Assembly: GCA_045561055.1 (NCBI GenBank)
Contig: JBJKYL010000019.1
Span: 186,001-250,000, forward strand
Length of the DNA: 64,000 nt
Direction of reading: 5' to 3'
Source of the DNA: SMWC01 sp045561055
GTDB lineage: Bacteria; Pseudomonadota; Gammaproteobacteria; Steroidobacterales; Rariloculaceae
The stretch's first letter is position 1. Every line of letters starts with the position of its first letter. Under the pieces are notes generated by a model that saw only the letters and a list, made by a program, of their open reading frames with translations, was not told the DNA's origin and made no database searches. The position numbers and the translations under genes are program-made. Below, piece after piece: positions 32,485-41,165 of this stretch.

Positions 32485-33606
32485 ATGCTGAAAATAGAAA
32501 AACCGCAATCGACGGGGTGGTTCTCGTCATTTAGGATATTTGCGCTGGCGCTTGTTGTCGGTATTGGTTCCTTGTCGGAGTCTGCCCAAGCACAGGGTTT
32601 CTACGAAGGTGAGAACATTACCTTGATCATGGGGCTCGACGCGTCTGCCGGTGGCACGACCGTAGGTCGGCTCATGGCTAAGCACCTCGAAATGAACCTA
32701 GAGGGTAATCCGACTGTTATCGTACAGAACATGCCAGGCGCGTCGATGATGTCGGCGCACATTTATGTATTACTGAAGGCACCGAAGGATGGCACGACCG
32801 TCTATTATGGCCCCCGTTCGTCCCTTGGCGAATTACTCGAATTTCCCGGCCATTCCTTTAAATATTCTCAGTTCACGGTACTTGGTGGCGCGCAGTTAGC
32901 TCCGCTGGTGACCTACGCTCGTAAAGATATGTTAGACGGTGGTATCCAGACGCCTGGTGATGTTCTACGTGCGGAGGGACTAATCTTCGGCGGGATTTCC
33001 GCCGAACATGGCCGAATGATTGCGAGCACGATGGGACTAGATCTCATTGGAGCGACCTATCATTTTGTTGGTGGCTATCCGGGTAGCGGGAGAATCCGTG
33101 CGGCCGTGCTCAGCGGTGAGGTCAACATGGCGACGGATGCAGCCCATGCCTATCTAAATGAAGCGGTACCTTTGCTGGATCAGCAGGATCTCAATGCACC
33201 GCTGTTCAGCCTTCCACAGCTAACGGCTGATGGGCAACTCGTCAAGAGCGCTCTCGTTCCGGATATCCCGACCGTTAACGAACTCTACGAACAGATCCAC
33301 GGAGAGCCGCCTTCTGGTCCAAACTGGGATGCGATCCGAACGATGATTGAGATTGATCAAACAATGCAGCATGTTTTTCTCGGTCCGCCGCGCATGAACG
33401 CCGAAGCTGTTGAGATATTCCGAGCGGTTCTCGCACCGATGATGGAGTCGTTGGCATTTCAGGAAGAAGCGCGGAGAATTCTGAGTTATGCACCGGAGGT
33501 GGTTGGCCACGAGCGTGCGACAGAAATACTCAATGCGACCGCTGCGGTTACACCTGAAATCGAGGAATACATCAAGGCGCAGATCTCCCGTAATAACGGT
33601 TATTGA
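32485..33606 (+). CDS. Bug/TctC-type periplasmic solute receptor
   Basis: A 373-residue receptor of the tripartite tricarboxylate transporter type. A signal peptide ends near SAQAQ (about residue 36). Family patterns follow: GLDASAGGTTVGRLMAKHL (about 50-68, the GGxxDxxxR-like loop, here without the usual Asp), VVQNMPGA-like IVQNMPGAS (about 79-87) and an APKDGTTV segment. These receptors bind carboxylates, amides or aromatic acids in the periplasm. The matching fused permease lies at 34990-37014 on the other strand, with a DUF6152 gene between. The ligand is unknown; the atypical loop suggests it may not be a standard dicarboxylate. Confidence 0.82.
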   Translation: MLKIEKPQSTGWFSSFRIFALALVVGIGSLSESAQAQGFYEGENITLIMGLDASAGGTTVGRLMAKHLEMNLEGNPTVIVQNMPGASMMSAHIYVLLKAPKDGTTVYYGPRSSLGELLEFPGHSFKYSQFTVLGGAQLAPLVTYARKDMLDGGIQTPGDVLRAEGLIFGGISAEHGRMIASTMGLDLIGATYHFVGGYPGSGRIRAAVLSGEVNMATDAAHAYLNEAVPLLDQQDLNAPLFSLPQLTADGQLVKSALVPDIPTVNELYEQIHGEPPSGPNWDAIRTMIEIDQTMQHVFLGPPRMNAEAVEIFRAVLAPMMESLAFQEEARRILSYAPEVVGHERATEILNATAAVTPEIEEYIKAQISRNNGY

Positions 33607-33664
33607 TGTTCGCCCACGATGTATCGATATCTTTTAGGGTTGATCCCCTGGCGGCGAATTTTGA

Positions 33665-33686
33665 CAGTGCCGTCTTTTCGGCACTG
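33665..33686. terminator. Hairpin after the Bug receptor gene
   Basis: A perfect 8-bp stem CAGTGCCG / CGGCACTG with the loop TCTTTT lies 58 bp past the receptor stop. No T-tract follows, so it may be an mRNA-stabilising or attenuating hairpin as well as a terminator. Confidence 0.4.
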
Positions 33687-33732
33687 AGTTAGTCGCGCTT
33701 TGCCCGGATCAGTGTGCTCTGAGGTGTTCCCA

Positions 33733-34791
33733 ATGAGATTCTCATCCTGCATGGTTTTTCTGGCCGTTTGCAGTATCGCAGGTGCCCACCATGGTCCTGG
33801 ACAATTCGATTCGTCGCAGCCAGTGGAGATTACAGGCGTTGTCACCGATGTGCGCTATGTTAATCCTCACGGCTATGTTTACTTTGACGTAAAGGATGAC
33901 AGCGGATCGGTTGTTCCATGGCGATGCGAGTTGCAAGCGGGTTCCCTGCTGAGGCGTGCTGGATGGACAGAGGATCTTTTCCCGATTGGTGGTGAGATTA
34001 CGGTCAATGGGGACCTAGGTAGTAGAGAGGAATATGCCTGCGCACTACGTACGGTAGTCCTCGCTGATGGCAGCACACTGCAGCGCTATGATCAGCGCCG
34101 GGTGCTTGACGCGCCAATATCAGCCGCGGATCGGCTTGTTGATGGCAAGCTTGATCTTTCAGGTACTTGGGCTGCCCCGCAGCGCGCTCCGCAGGGTGGG
34201 GCTGGCCTGTCAGGAATGGGTATGGGCCGCGGAATGGGGATGGGCGCTGTAGCAGCCGGACTTGATTTGACGGTTGCTGGACGCGAGGCTGTTGAAGGCG
34301 CGGAACACCAGGTTGATAACCCTCGGTTCCATTGCATGGCGACGAACATCTTCTTTGATTGGGAATTCGATCGGCATGTTAACGAGATTATCCAGACCGA
34401 GGATACGATCACGTTGAAGTATGGATTAATGGACATCGTTCGTACCATTCATCTTAATGTTGACGAGCATCCTTCAGGTATTGCGCCGAGTCGTGCCGGC
34501 CACTCTATCGGATACTGGGAGAATGGTGTCCTCGTCGTCGACACTATCGGGTTCGAGGAAGGGTTTCTTATCGCGGGCTCAAACGGTGTCGTTAAACATA
34601 GTGACGCGCTACATGCGGTGGAGCGGTTTAGCTACGATCCGCAGACTCAAAGTCTGACGCGAACCTATGTTGCTGAAGATTCTCTCTATTTCAACGGCCA
34701 GTATTCGGGTCAAGATGTGGTTTTCGCATCCGATGTCCCGTTCGAGCCATACGCTTGTGTTGAGCTCAAGGATGCCGATATACAGCGTTAG
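33733..34791 (+). CDS. DUF6152 family secreted protein (copy 1 of 3)
   Basis: With the ATG at 33733 (GAGGTG ribosome site) the product is 352 residues and has a short signal peptide ending at AGAHHG. The DUF6152 pattern follows: AHHGPGQFD, a VEITGVVTDV strand, NPHGYVYFDV, PWRCEL and a GxxxxVNG strand (about 20-110). A Gly/Met-rich linker (GMGMGRGMGMG, about 167-177) and a second beta-rich half with the His-Ser-Ile-Gly motif GHSIGYWENGVLVVDT (about 256-271) complete it. Function of the family is unknown. The double His directly after the signal is shared by all three copies here and might bind metal. Located between the Bug receptor and the fused Tct permease. Confidence 0.75.
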   Translation: MRFSSCMVFLAVCSIAGAHHGPGQFDSSQPVEITGVVTDVRYVNPHGYVYFDVKDDSGSVVPWRCELQAGSLLRRAGWTEDLFPIGGEITVNGDLGSREEYACALRTVVLADGSTLQRYDQRRVLDAPISAADRLVDGKLDLSGTWAAPQRAPQGGAGLSGMGMGRGMGMGAVAAGLDLTVAGREAVEGAEHQVDNPRFHCMATNIFFDWEFDRHVNEIIQTEDTITLKYGLMDIVRTIHLNVDEHPSGIAPSRAGHSIGYWENGVLVVDTIGFEEGFLIAGSNGVVKHSDALHAVERFSYDPQTQSLTRTYVAEDSLYFNGQYSGQDVVFASDVPFEPYACVELKDADIQR

Positions 34792-34989
34792 AAGTGAGTT
34801 GGTAGGAGTTTCGAGCCGGCCAGTCTTGCCTCTGTGGTTGCGGATTTTGGTTCTAACTGCATTCGAAATGTAGCTAGTCTCTATCCCCTCTATCACTCCT
34901 ATACAAAATAAGTCTTCAACAACAGTCGTTCACCGGACGGAAGAAACTTTTTCTTAGGGTCTGAGACGAGCTGATCTAATGGTTGGTAT

Positions 34990-37014
34990 CTAAACGATCA
35001 GCCAGCTTGGAAATCCATCTGGCAGGGCAGCTTCGAGCCAGATACCGAGGTAAGAAGGATGAAATAGCGTGTTCATCACCTCGCCATAGAAAAAAACAAT
35101 AATCACCCAACCGATGAACGCATAGGCAAGCGCGATAGGTTTGCTATAGCTTCCCCATCGCAATAGATAAATTACCATGAATAAAGGCAGTGCGATCTTC
35201 TGTCCGGCCACGATCGTGATAACGATAATTCCAGTTAGGTAGCCGAAAAACGGTATTGCTTTACCTAGCCACGCGGAGTTGTACGCTTTTTGGAGAGCTA
35301 TTAACCAGCTACCGTCTTGGTTCTTTTCTACTAGCAATTGTAGGAAATCCCGAATTGCGACAATGCCGGCTAGCATTGCGCCGGGAATGGCTACCAGGAG
35401 TGGTGGCTGCCTGACCGGTGGTGGCCACTGTAGAGATGTTACAGCCGCCCAGATAAAAAGGGCGCAAAGCCCGGCGGACATCAGTAGCGATAGCGCTGGG
35501 TTACTTGCTGATCCTTCGCCTGCAGCAGGCTTCGCAGATTGTTTCTGTCGTGAGATGCCGCGTGCTGCGAAAATCAGGGTCACGATAATGACAACAATTA
35601 ATAGTAAAACGATTGGTCGGGTCATCCAGCCAATACCCTGATGCACGCGCATACTGATCTGGAAATAACCTTCTAGGATGCTTCCAAGCACAAGTGCTAG
35701 TATCACCGGTGGCCGCGGCCACCCGCCTCGTTTCATCGCGAAGCCAAGGACGCCGAACGCTGTACAGCTAATCCAGTCGCCGAGCGATGCACCACCTAAC
35801 CATGCACCCATGTAGACGAACAGTAAGACGCCGGGGACGACAAGGTGGCCTGGTAGGAGCGCTACTTTTGCTACATGCTCGACGGTTCCAAGCAAAATAA
35901 GTGTTGCGATCACGCTTGCGAATGCGATCATCCAGACGAAGCTGAATGTCATGTCGAGATTTTCCGATAGCATCTCGGGTCCAGGTCTCAGTCCTAGCAT
36001 GATCAGCGCGCCCATGAGTACTGCGGTGCCTACGCTTCCCGGTATACCCATTGTCACTGTTGGAATTAATGCGCCGCCTCGCAGCGCGTTGTTCGCGGCT
36101 TCCGGTGCAAGGACGCCGCGAATATCGCCCTCACCGAATTTCGATTGGTCCTTACTACTCTGCATAGCATGGCCATAGGTAACCCAGCCAACAATTGATG
36201 CGCCTAGACCGGGTAGCATCCCGATATAGGCACCAATAACACTACAGCGTATGACAAGCCACCAGTGGCGTAGCGCATCACGAATGCCCTGTGTAAGACC
36301 GTCGCGCGATGCGCCGCTTTTGCCGGTTTGAGCTATTGAAATGTTCTTAATAGCAAGCTCCATGATTTCGGGGATTGCGAAAATTCCCAGAAGCACCGGT
36401 ATCAGTGGTAATGAGTCGAGTAAGTAGAGCGTATCGAAGGTGTAGCGGGGGATTGCCTGGGATTCAGGAAATCCGACCATAGAGAGTAAGAGTCCTAACA
36501 TCGCAGCGGCAACGCCCTTCATGATAGAGCGGCCTGCGAGGGAGCCAACCATCGCGAGGCCGAGCACGCCCAGCATGAACGTCTCTGGTGATTCGAATGC
36601 CAAAATGATTGGCAGGATTAAAGGCAGCGATACGCCGAGCGCGGCTGCGCCGCATACGCCACCGATTGCCGAGGAAGTAAATGCGGCGCCGAGCGCGCGA
36701 GCAGACTCGCCACGTTTCGCCATCGGATAGCCGTCCAAGACAGTTGCCTGTGATGCCGCTGTAGCTGGGATACCCAACAGTACCGAGGTGATGGCACCGC
36801 TGGTAGAGGTTGATGCCCATGACGCGAGTAACAGCGCGAACGCTGAGACGGGCTCCATGCCAAACGTGAACGGAAGTAGAAGGACGAGACCGATGGCGCC
36901 GCCGAGGCCAGGGATTGCACCCATCCAAACGCCGATAACACAGCCGAGTGCAAAATAACCCAGAACCTGCCACTGAAAAATGAGTCCTAGGCCCGATAGT
37001 AATGCTTCAATCAT
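34990..37014 (-). CDS. Fused TctA-TctB permease of a tripartite tricarboxylate transporter
   Basis: A 674-residue membrane protein. Residues about 1-490 are TctA-like with about 11-12 helices and the family signatures GAIPGLGGAIGLVLLLPFTFG (GAIPGLGG core, about 33-40) and GMLPGLGASIVGW (about 264-276). Residues about 505-674 add four to five further helices resembling the small subunit TctB, normally a separate gene. The fused protein would be the whole membrane part, needing only a Bug receptor, and one is encoded at 32485-33606. It lies 45 bp downstream of the glutathione transferase gene on the same strand. Confidence 0.85.
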   Translation of the reverse strand: MIEALLSGLGLIFQWQVLGYFALGCVIGVWMGAIPGLGGAIGLVLLLPFTFGMEPVSAFALLLASWASTSTSGAITSVLLGIPATAASQATVLDGYPMAKRGESARALGAAFTSSAIGGVCGAAALGVSLPLILPIILAFESPETFMLGVLGLAMVGSLAGRSIMKGVAAAMLGLLLSMVGFPESQAIPRYTFDTLYLLDSLPLIPVLLGIFAIPEIMELAIKNISIAQTGKSGASRDGLTQGIRDALRHWWLVIRCSVIGAYIGMLPGLGASIVGWVTYGHAMQSSKDQSKFGEGDIRGVLAPEAANNALRGGALIPTVTMGIPGSVGTAVLMGALIMLGLRPGPEMLSENLDMTFSFVWMIAFASVIATLILLGTVEHVAKVALLPGHLVVPGVLLFVYMGAWLGGASLGDWISCTAFGVLGFAMKRGGWPRPPVILALVLGSILEGYFQISMRVHQGIGWMTRPIVLLLIVVIIVTLIFAARGISRQKQSAKPAAGEGSASNPALSLLMSAGLCALFIWAAVTSLQWPPPVRQPPLLVAIPGAMLAGIVAIRDFLQLLVEKNQDGSWLIALQKAYNSAWLGKAIPFFGYLTGIIVITIVAGQKIALPLFMVIYLLRWGSYSKPIALAYAFIGWVIIVFFYGEVMNTLFHPSYLGIWLEAALPDGFPSWLIV

Positions 37015-37059
37015 GCGTTCCTTCCATCCTTCTTTTCGATGCTCGCGCGAGAAAGCTTA

Positions 37060-37869
37060 TCAGGAGATTTCCCAAAGCGCTTCCATTGTGGTGAAAGCGG
37101 CTTTTGCCTGTGTTTCACGTTGCGCAGAAGAGCTATCACCCCAGACTGTTACGCCCGCAGTATAGGCAGGACGGGCCGTAAACCGATCATACCAGTCGTT
37201 AAGATGGCTAAAGTCTTGCCATAGTGAGGCCATTCCGAGTCCGCTGAGACGGGTTACATAGGTGCCGATTGTAATGTCGGCTAGCGAATAGCCCTCACCA
37301 GCTAACCACGGACTATTCGCGATAGTAGCATCGATATCGTGAAAGGTTCGCTTGAAACAGGCGACTGCTGTGCCGAGCAGCGGTGATTTCAGACCGTATT
37401 CGATATTAGTAAGGTCGTTCTGGCGTCTCTGATGTTCGGGCATCGCGGCGTAATATGCAGTGATCTTGTCTTTGCCGGCAGCTGAGTTCAGGTTGCGCAT
37501 ATAAATGCACATTGCTAACGTTCTGCTTTGCACGTGTAGGTTTTCGTCTGCGAGTTTTGTCCAGATTCTCATCAGCGCTCGTTGCACGGGGTTCGAAGGT
37601 CTCAAAGGTGGCTCCGGGAACACATCTTCTAGGTATTCGAGAATGACTTGAGATTCTCGAATCGTTTGACCGTTGTGAACTAATGTTGGCACGACCCCGC
37701 GCGGGTTTAGCGCTAGATAGCTAGGCTCGAAGTGTTCCATACGAGTTACAGATGTATCGAGCAGGTGGCTTTGCCACTCTAGTCCTTTCTCCTCAAGTGC
37801 AATACGAACCTTACGCGCTGCAGACGACCGATCGAAGTGATAGAGCTCTAATTCGTGGCGGTTAGTCAA
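37060..37869 (-). CDS. Glutathione S-transferase family protein
   Basis: A 269-residue two-domain GST. The thioredoxin-fold N-terminus (about 1-90) starts LYHFDRSSAARKVRIALEEKG (core DRSSAARKV), with a Ser where the activating Ser or Cys sits, and contains NPRGVVPTLVH and the glutathione-binding ESQVILEYLE. The helical C-domain carries the usual LADITIGTYVTRL segment (about 196-208). It could conjugate or dehalogenate an electrophile; no substrate is visible. It precedes the Tct permease in a likely operon and is divergent from the GlcG/HbpS-like gene. Confidence 0.88.
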   Translation of the reverse strand: MTNRHELELYHFDRSSAARKVRIALEEKGLEWQSHLLDTSVTRMEHFEPSYLALNPRGVVPTLVHNGQTIRESQVILEYLEDVFPEPPLRPSNPVQRALMRIWTKLADENLHVQSRTLAMCIYMRNLNSAAGKDKITAYYAAMPEHQRRQNDLTNIEYGLKSPLLGTAVACFKRTFHDIDATIANSPWLAGEGYSLADITIGTYVTRLSGLGMASLWQDFSHLNDWYDRFTARPAYTAGVTVWGDSSSAQRETQAKAAFTTMEALWEIS

Positions 37870-38007
37870 GACGATTACTCGGATAATTGGATTTAGTTTC
37901 AGTCTTCGGCTTTGTCAGGTGCTGTGCATGAGTTGTATTCTGCCGCTTGGTGCTAGCACCGGCTAGCTTATGGATAATATCATCGGCCTAGATCCGGAGG
38001 TTCTTGT

Positions 38008-38487
38008 ATGACCCGAACACTTAGTCCTCTGAACGTTGTATTAAAGCTCGAGCAGGCTAGCGTAATTGTCGATGAGGCTTTACGACTAGCGCGTGAACAC
38101 AAGATGTTACCGCTGACTGTTGCAGTACTGGATACCGGAGGGCATCTAATTGCTTTAAAGCGAGAGGATGGCTGTGGAATTATTCGCGTACAGGTTGCGG
38201 TTGCTAAGGCCTACGGTACGCTTGGAATGGGTGTCTCGAGCCGGGTTATAGGTCAGCGACTGGCGCAAAAGCCAGTCTTTTCTAATGCCCTCACAGTCAT
38301 TTCCGACGGTCACTTCGCATCGGTACCAGGGGGCGTCTTGATCTGTAACGCGGAGGGTACGGCTATTGGGGCGGTAGGTATTAGCGGCGAAACTTCGGAG
38401 CGAGACGAATTTGCCGCTATAGGAGGGATTAAGGCCGCTGGGTTTGTCTCTGAGCCGGCCGAAGTGCTTCCGAACTGGAACGAGTGA
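38008..38487 (+). CDS. GlcG/HbpS family (DUF336) protein
   Basis: A 159-residue single-domain protein. Family features are the N-terminal helix ending in AREHKMLPLTVAVLD, the strand GGHLIALKREDG (about 53-64), VAVAKAYGTLGM (about 70-81) and the C-terminal GAVGISGETSERDE (about 121-134). Members include HbpS, which binds heme, and GlcG, found in glycolate operons; biochemical roles remain vague. It has a GGAGG ribosome site and no signal peptide. The next gene on the same strand is an esterase 94 bp away. Confidence 0.85.
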   Translation: MTRTLSPLNVVLKLEQASVIVDEALRLAREHKMLPLTVAVLDTGGHLIALKREDGCGIIRVQVAVAKAYGTLGMGVSSRVIGQRLAQKPVFSNALTVISDGHFASVPGGVLICNAEGTAIGAVGISGETSERDEFAAIGGIKAAGFVSEPAEVLPNWNE

Positions 38488-38581
38488 TTTGCTAAAGTGA
38501 TTCGCTGGCGTATCGGTTTGCGGGGCACCTATTTTGAATTCCAATGAAGGGTAGATTTTCGCGTCAACAGGAAGTAGCTTT

Positions 38582-39688
38582 ATGGCAAGGAAAAAGATAA
38601 TTCGCGCCGGTGGTAAGATTGTCACGCTAGAATACTCATCGCCGATCCTAGCCGACAACCCACTTAGCGATCCACACGTCCGCATGCTAGATGTCTGGTT
38701 GCCGCCGCAGTACGACAAGGGTTTAGGTCGTGGCCGTGGGCGCCGTTTCCCCGTTTTATTTGACTTCGTTGGGTTTACTGGGTCGGGGAAGACTCATACG
38801 AACTGGCGGAATTTCGATGAGAATATACCCGAGCGGGTAGCCCGCCTGGTTCACGAAAAGAAGATGCCTCCCTGTCTGATCGTTTTCCCCGATTGCTTTA
38901 CGGCCTTAGGTGGAAATCAGTACATCAATTCATCGGCTATAGGCAATTATGCGGATTATTTGACTCGAGAGCTGATTCCTTTCGTCGATAGTGAGTTTCG
39001 GACACACGCGTCGCGCGATCACCGAGGCTGTTTCGGTAAATCCTCGGGTGGCTACGGAGCTATGTTGCACGGCATGAAATATGCTCGTTATTGGGGGGCT
39101 ATAGCTAATCATTCCGGAGATGCGTATTTCGATTTTATCTATCGTTGTGATTGGCCAAATACACTCAATACTTTGGCCGGCTATCGGCGCCGGCAGCGTC
39201 GCGCGGGAACAATCAAAGTTGAATTGGAAGAACGAAACGCTGATGCTGGTTTTGACGATGGGCGCGTCGCGAAATTTCTTGCGGACATTTGGAGCCGGAG
39301 TAAATTGTCAGGCAGTGAGATCCATTGTCTAATGAATTTAGCAATGGCTGCATCCTACGATCCAGACCCGGAGGCGCCGAACGGTTTTCGTCTGCCATTT
39401 AATCTGGAGACAGGCGAGATTATTCCCCGACGTTGGCGAGAATGGTCGAAACACGATCCGGTTAATTTGGTGAAACGGTATCGGAAAAATCTCGAGAGTT
39501 TGTGTGGGATCTTTATCGACTGCGGATGGAAAGATCAGTACCAGATTCATTTCGGCAGCCGGATTTTATCGAAGCGTCTTGCTGAGGCTGGTATAGCACA
39601 TCGTTATGAAGAGTTTGCCGATACGCATTCGGGAATCGATTACCGAATGGATCGGAGTTTGCCCTTCTTAAGCCGAGCGCTAAGTTGA
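38582..39688 (+). CDS. Esterase D-family alpha/beta hydrolase
   Basis: A 368-residue hydrolase of the putative-esterase (EsteraseD/Fes-like) family. The nucleophile elbow is GCFGKSSGGYGAM with Ser at about residue 149 in GKSSGG. Upstream is DCFTALGGNQYINSS (about 104-118), typical of the oxyanion side, and near the end GIFIDCGWKDQY and DTHSGIDYR supply the likely Asp and His. There is no signal peptide. The N-terminus contains a GSGKTHTNW string that resembles a P-loop, but it is part of the esterase fold. It would cleave an ester or similar bond; the substrate is unknown. Confidence 0.82.
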   Translation: MARKKIIRAGGKIVTLEYSSPILADNPLSDPHVRMLDVWLPPQYDKGLGRGRGRRFPVLFDFVGFTGSGKTHTNWRNFDENIPERVARLVHEKKMPPCLIVFPDCFTALGGNQYINSSAIGNYADYLTRELIPFVDSEFRTHASRDHRGCFGKSSGGYGAMLHGMKYARYWGAIANHSGDAYFDFIYRCDWPNTLNTLAGYRRRQRRAGTIKVELEERNADAGFDDGRVAKFLADIWSRSKLSGSEIHCLMNLAMAASYDPDPEAPNGFRLPFNLETGEIIPRRWREWSKHDPVNLVKRYRKNLESLCGIFIDCGWKDQYQIHFGSRILSKRLAEAGIAHRYEEFADTHSGIDYRMDRSLPFLSRALS

Positions 39689-39773
39689 AGAAGTGTTCGG
39701 TTATGTTTTCCCAGAATAATACGGGTGGGCCAGTGTCTGCAAACTAGGCACGATCTTTTTAAGGGAGATAGAA

Positions 39774-40406
39774 ATGCGTGTCTTACAACTGCTACCGCTG
39801 ACGATATTGACGTTCTTATCGCCAGTGACTTCTGCGCAAGGCTGGTTCGAGTTCACTAGCATCACAGACCGTTTTAGCGTGAATTTTCCGGCGGATCCCG
39901 AGATCGAGGATTTCGATTACCTGTCGGAGTTCGGCGCTATCTTTCCAGCGCGTCGATATACTGTAGTCGTTGGCGAGAGTCGATATTCGGTTGTCGCTGT
40001 CGACTTCAGAGAATCGGAGCAGATTCATGCTGAGATGGAGAAAACAGAGGCTGCGAGTGGCTTAAATGCTTGGATCAATGATCAACGCGCCTCTGTTGCG
40101 AAGGCGGCTAGAGAGTTTCGGCAACGCGATGGCGAAGTAACCTACGACGCTTGGTCACACATCGATCTTGTCGAAGGCCACCAGCTCCAGCTTACGAACC
40201 CAGACCGGTCTCGGACGTTCGCCGGCATCTACCTCCACGGCCACGCGAACCGTCTGCACATCCTAGAGGCGACCGTGCCAGCCGGGGCGCCACCGCCAGG
40301 ACAGTTCCAGCAGTCGATAAGCTTTCTCGATGATAGGGGCGTCAGAATTCGCTACCGGCTATCGCCGAACGGCTGCAGTATTGATCCTGCCCAGGAGCCA
40401 GTCTAA
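39774..40406 (+). CDS. Secreted protein of unknown function
   Basis: A 210-residue protein with a clear signal peptide (cleavage after VTSA, about residue 21). The mature N-terminus GWFEFTSITDRFSVNFPADPE follows a pattern seen in many small secreted bacterial proteins in which DxFSVxFPxxP precedes a beta-rich domain. I do not recognise a named family. A Pro/Gly stretch and a single Cys (NGCSID) occur near the end. It has a GGGAGA ribosome site, is on the same strand as the esterase (85 bp away) and is followed by miaE after 101 bp. Confidence 0.6.
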   Translation: MRVLQLLPLTILTFLSPVTSAQGWFEFTSITDRFSVNFPADPEIEDFDYLSEFGAIFPARRYTVVVGESRYSVVAVDFRESEQIHAEMEKTEAASGLNAWINDQRASVAKAAREFRQRDGEVTYDAWSHIDLVEGHQLQLTNPDRSRTFAGIYLHGHANRLHILEATVPAGAPPPGQFQQSISFLDDRGVRIRYRLSPNGCSIDPAQEPV

Positions 40407-40507
40407 GGTATCACTTTTACAGATTTTCGATTGATATCGGATCAATCGATAGCGAGCGCGGCGAGTGCCCCGAAACTAATTCACTGCGTCTTAATTTCCT
40501 CTGCTTA

Positions 40508-41119
40508 ATGCCAGATATAAAGCCAGTTCTCGAATTCCTATCCTGCCACACGCCAAAGGCTTGGATGACTTGTGCTAGCGAAGATATACCGACTTTATTG
40601 CTCGATCACGCTGGTCTGGAGCTTAAAGCAGCACAGCAAGCATTGACTCTCATGAACCGATACGCTGGCAGAGCGGATTTGCTTAGCAAGATGTCGCGTC
40701 TCGCACGAGAGGAGTTACGCCATTTCGAGAGCGTCGTCCGGATCTTAAAGAAGAAGGCAATTGTCTACCGACCGCTCTCGGCATCGCGTTATTTCGGAGA
40801 ATTACACAAGCAAATTCGTGATACCGAACCTAATAGACTAGTTGATACACTCATCATCGGTGCAATCATAGAGGCGCGATCTTGCGAACGTTTCTACAGT
40901 TTGTTGCCGTTTCTCGCGACTTCCGAGCCCGACCTTGCGGCCCTTTATGAATCACTATTGGAATCAGAAGCACGTCATTTTACAGAATATCTCGCTCTAG
41001 CTGAACGGGCGGCTGATAGGCCTATAATCGCGCGCTGCACGCAGCTTCTTGAAATTGAGGCCCGCTTAATTACTGGTCCAGACTCCCATTTGCGTTTTCA
41101 TAGTGGTATTCCTGGCTGA
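40508..41119 (+). CDS. miaE: tRNA 2-methylthio-N6-isopentenyladenosine hydroxylase
   Basis: A 203-residue MiaE. This nonheme diiron enzyme hydroxylates the isopentenyl group of ms2i6A37 in tRNAs reading UNN codons. The ligand helices are visible: EELRHFE (about residues 72-78), IEARSCERF (about 119-127) and ESEARHF (about 155-161), giving the Glu, Glu-x2-His, Glu, Glu-x2-His set. Length and order agree with the family (about 200-270). The enzyme needs O2, which fits an aerobic host. The gene stands alone between the secreted protein and a convergent metallo-hydrolase. Confidence 0.9.
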   Translation: MPDIKPVLEFLSCHTPKAWMTCASEDIPTLLLDHAGLELKAAQQALTLMNRYAGRADLLSKMSRLAREELRHFESVVRILKKKAIVYRPLSASRYFGELHKQIRDTEPNRLVDTLIIGAIIEARSCERFYSLLPFLATSEPDLAALYESLLESEARHFTEYLALAERAADRPIIARCTQLLEIEARLITGPDSHLRFHSGIPG

Positions 41120-41165
41120 GAGTGGTTCCTAACCTAACGCCTGAGGAGAGGGTTAGTCTATGGGT

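Noticed and set aside
38780..38800. P-loop-like GSGKTHTNW string in the esterase
   Set aside because: It lies within an alpha/beta hydrolase with an intact nucleophile elbow and no Walker B or NTPase context.
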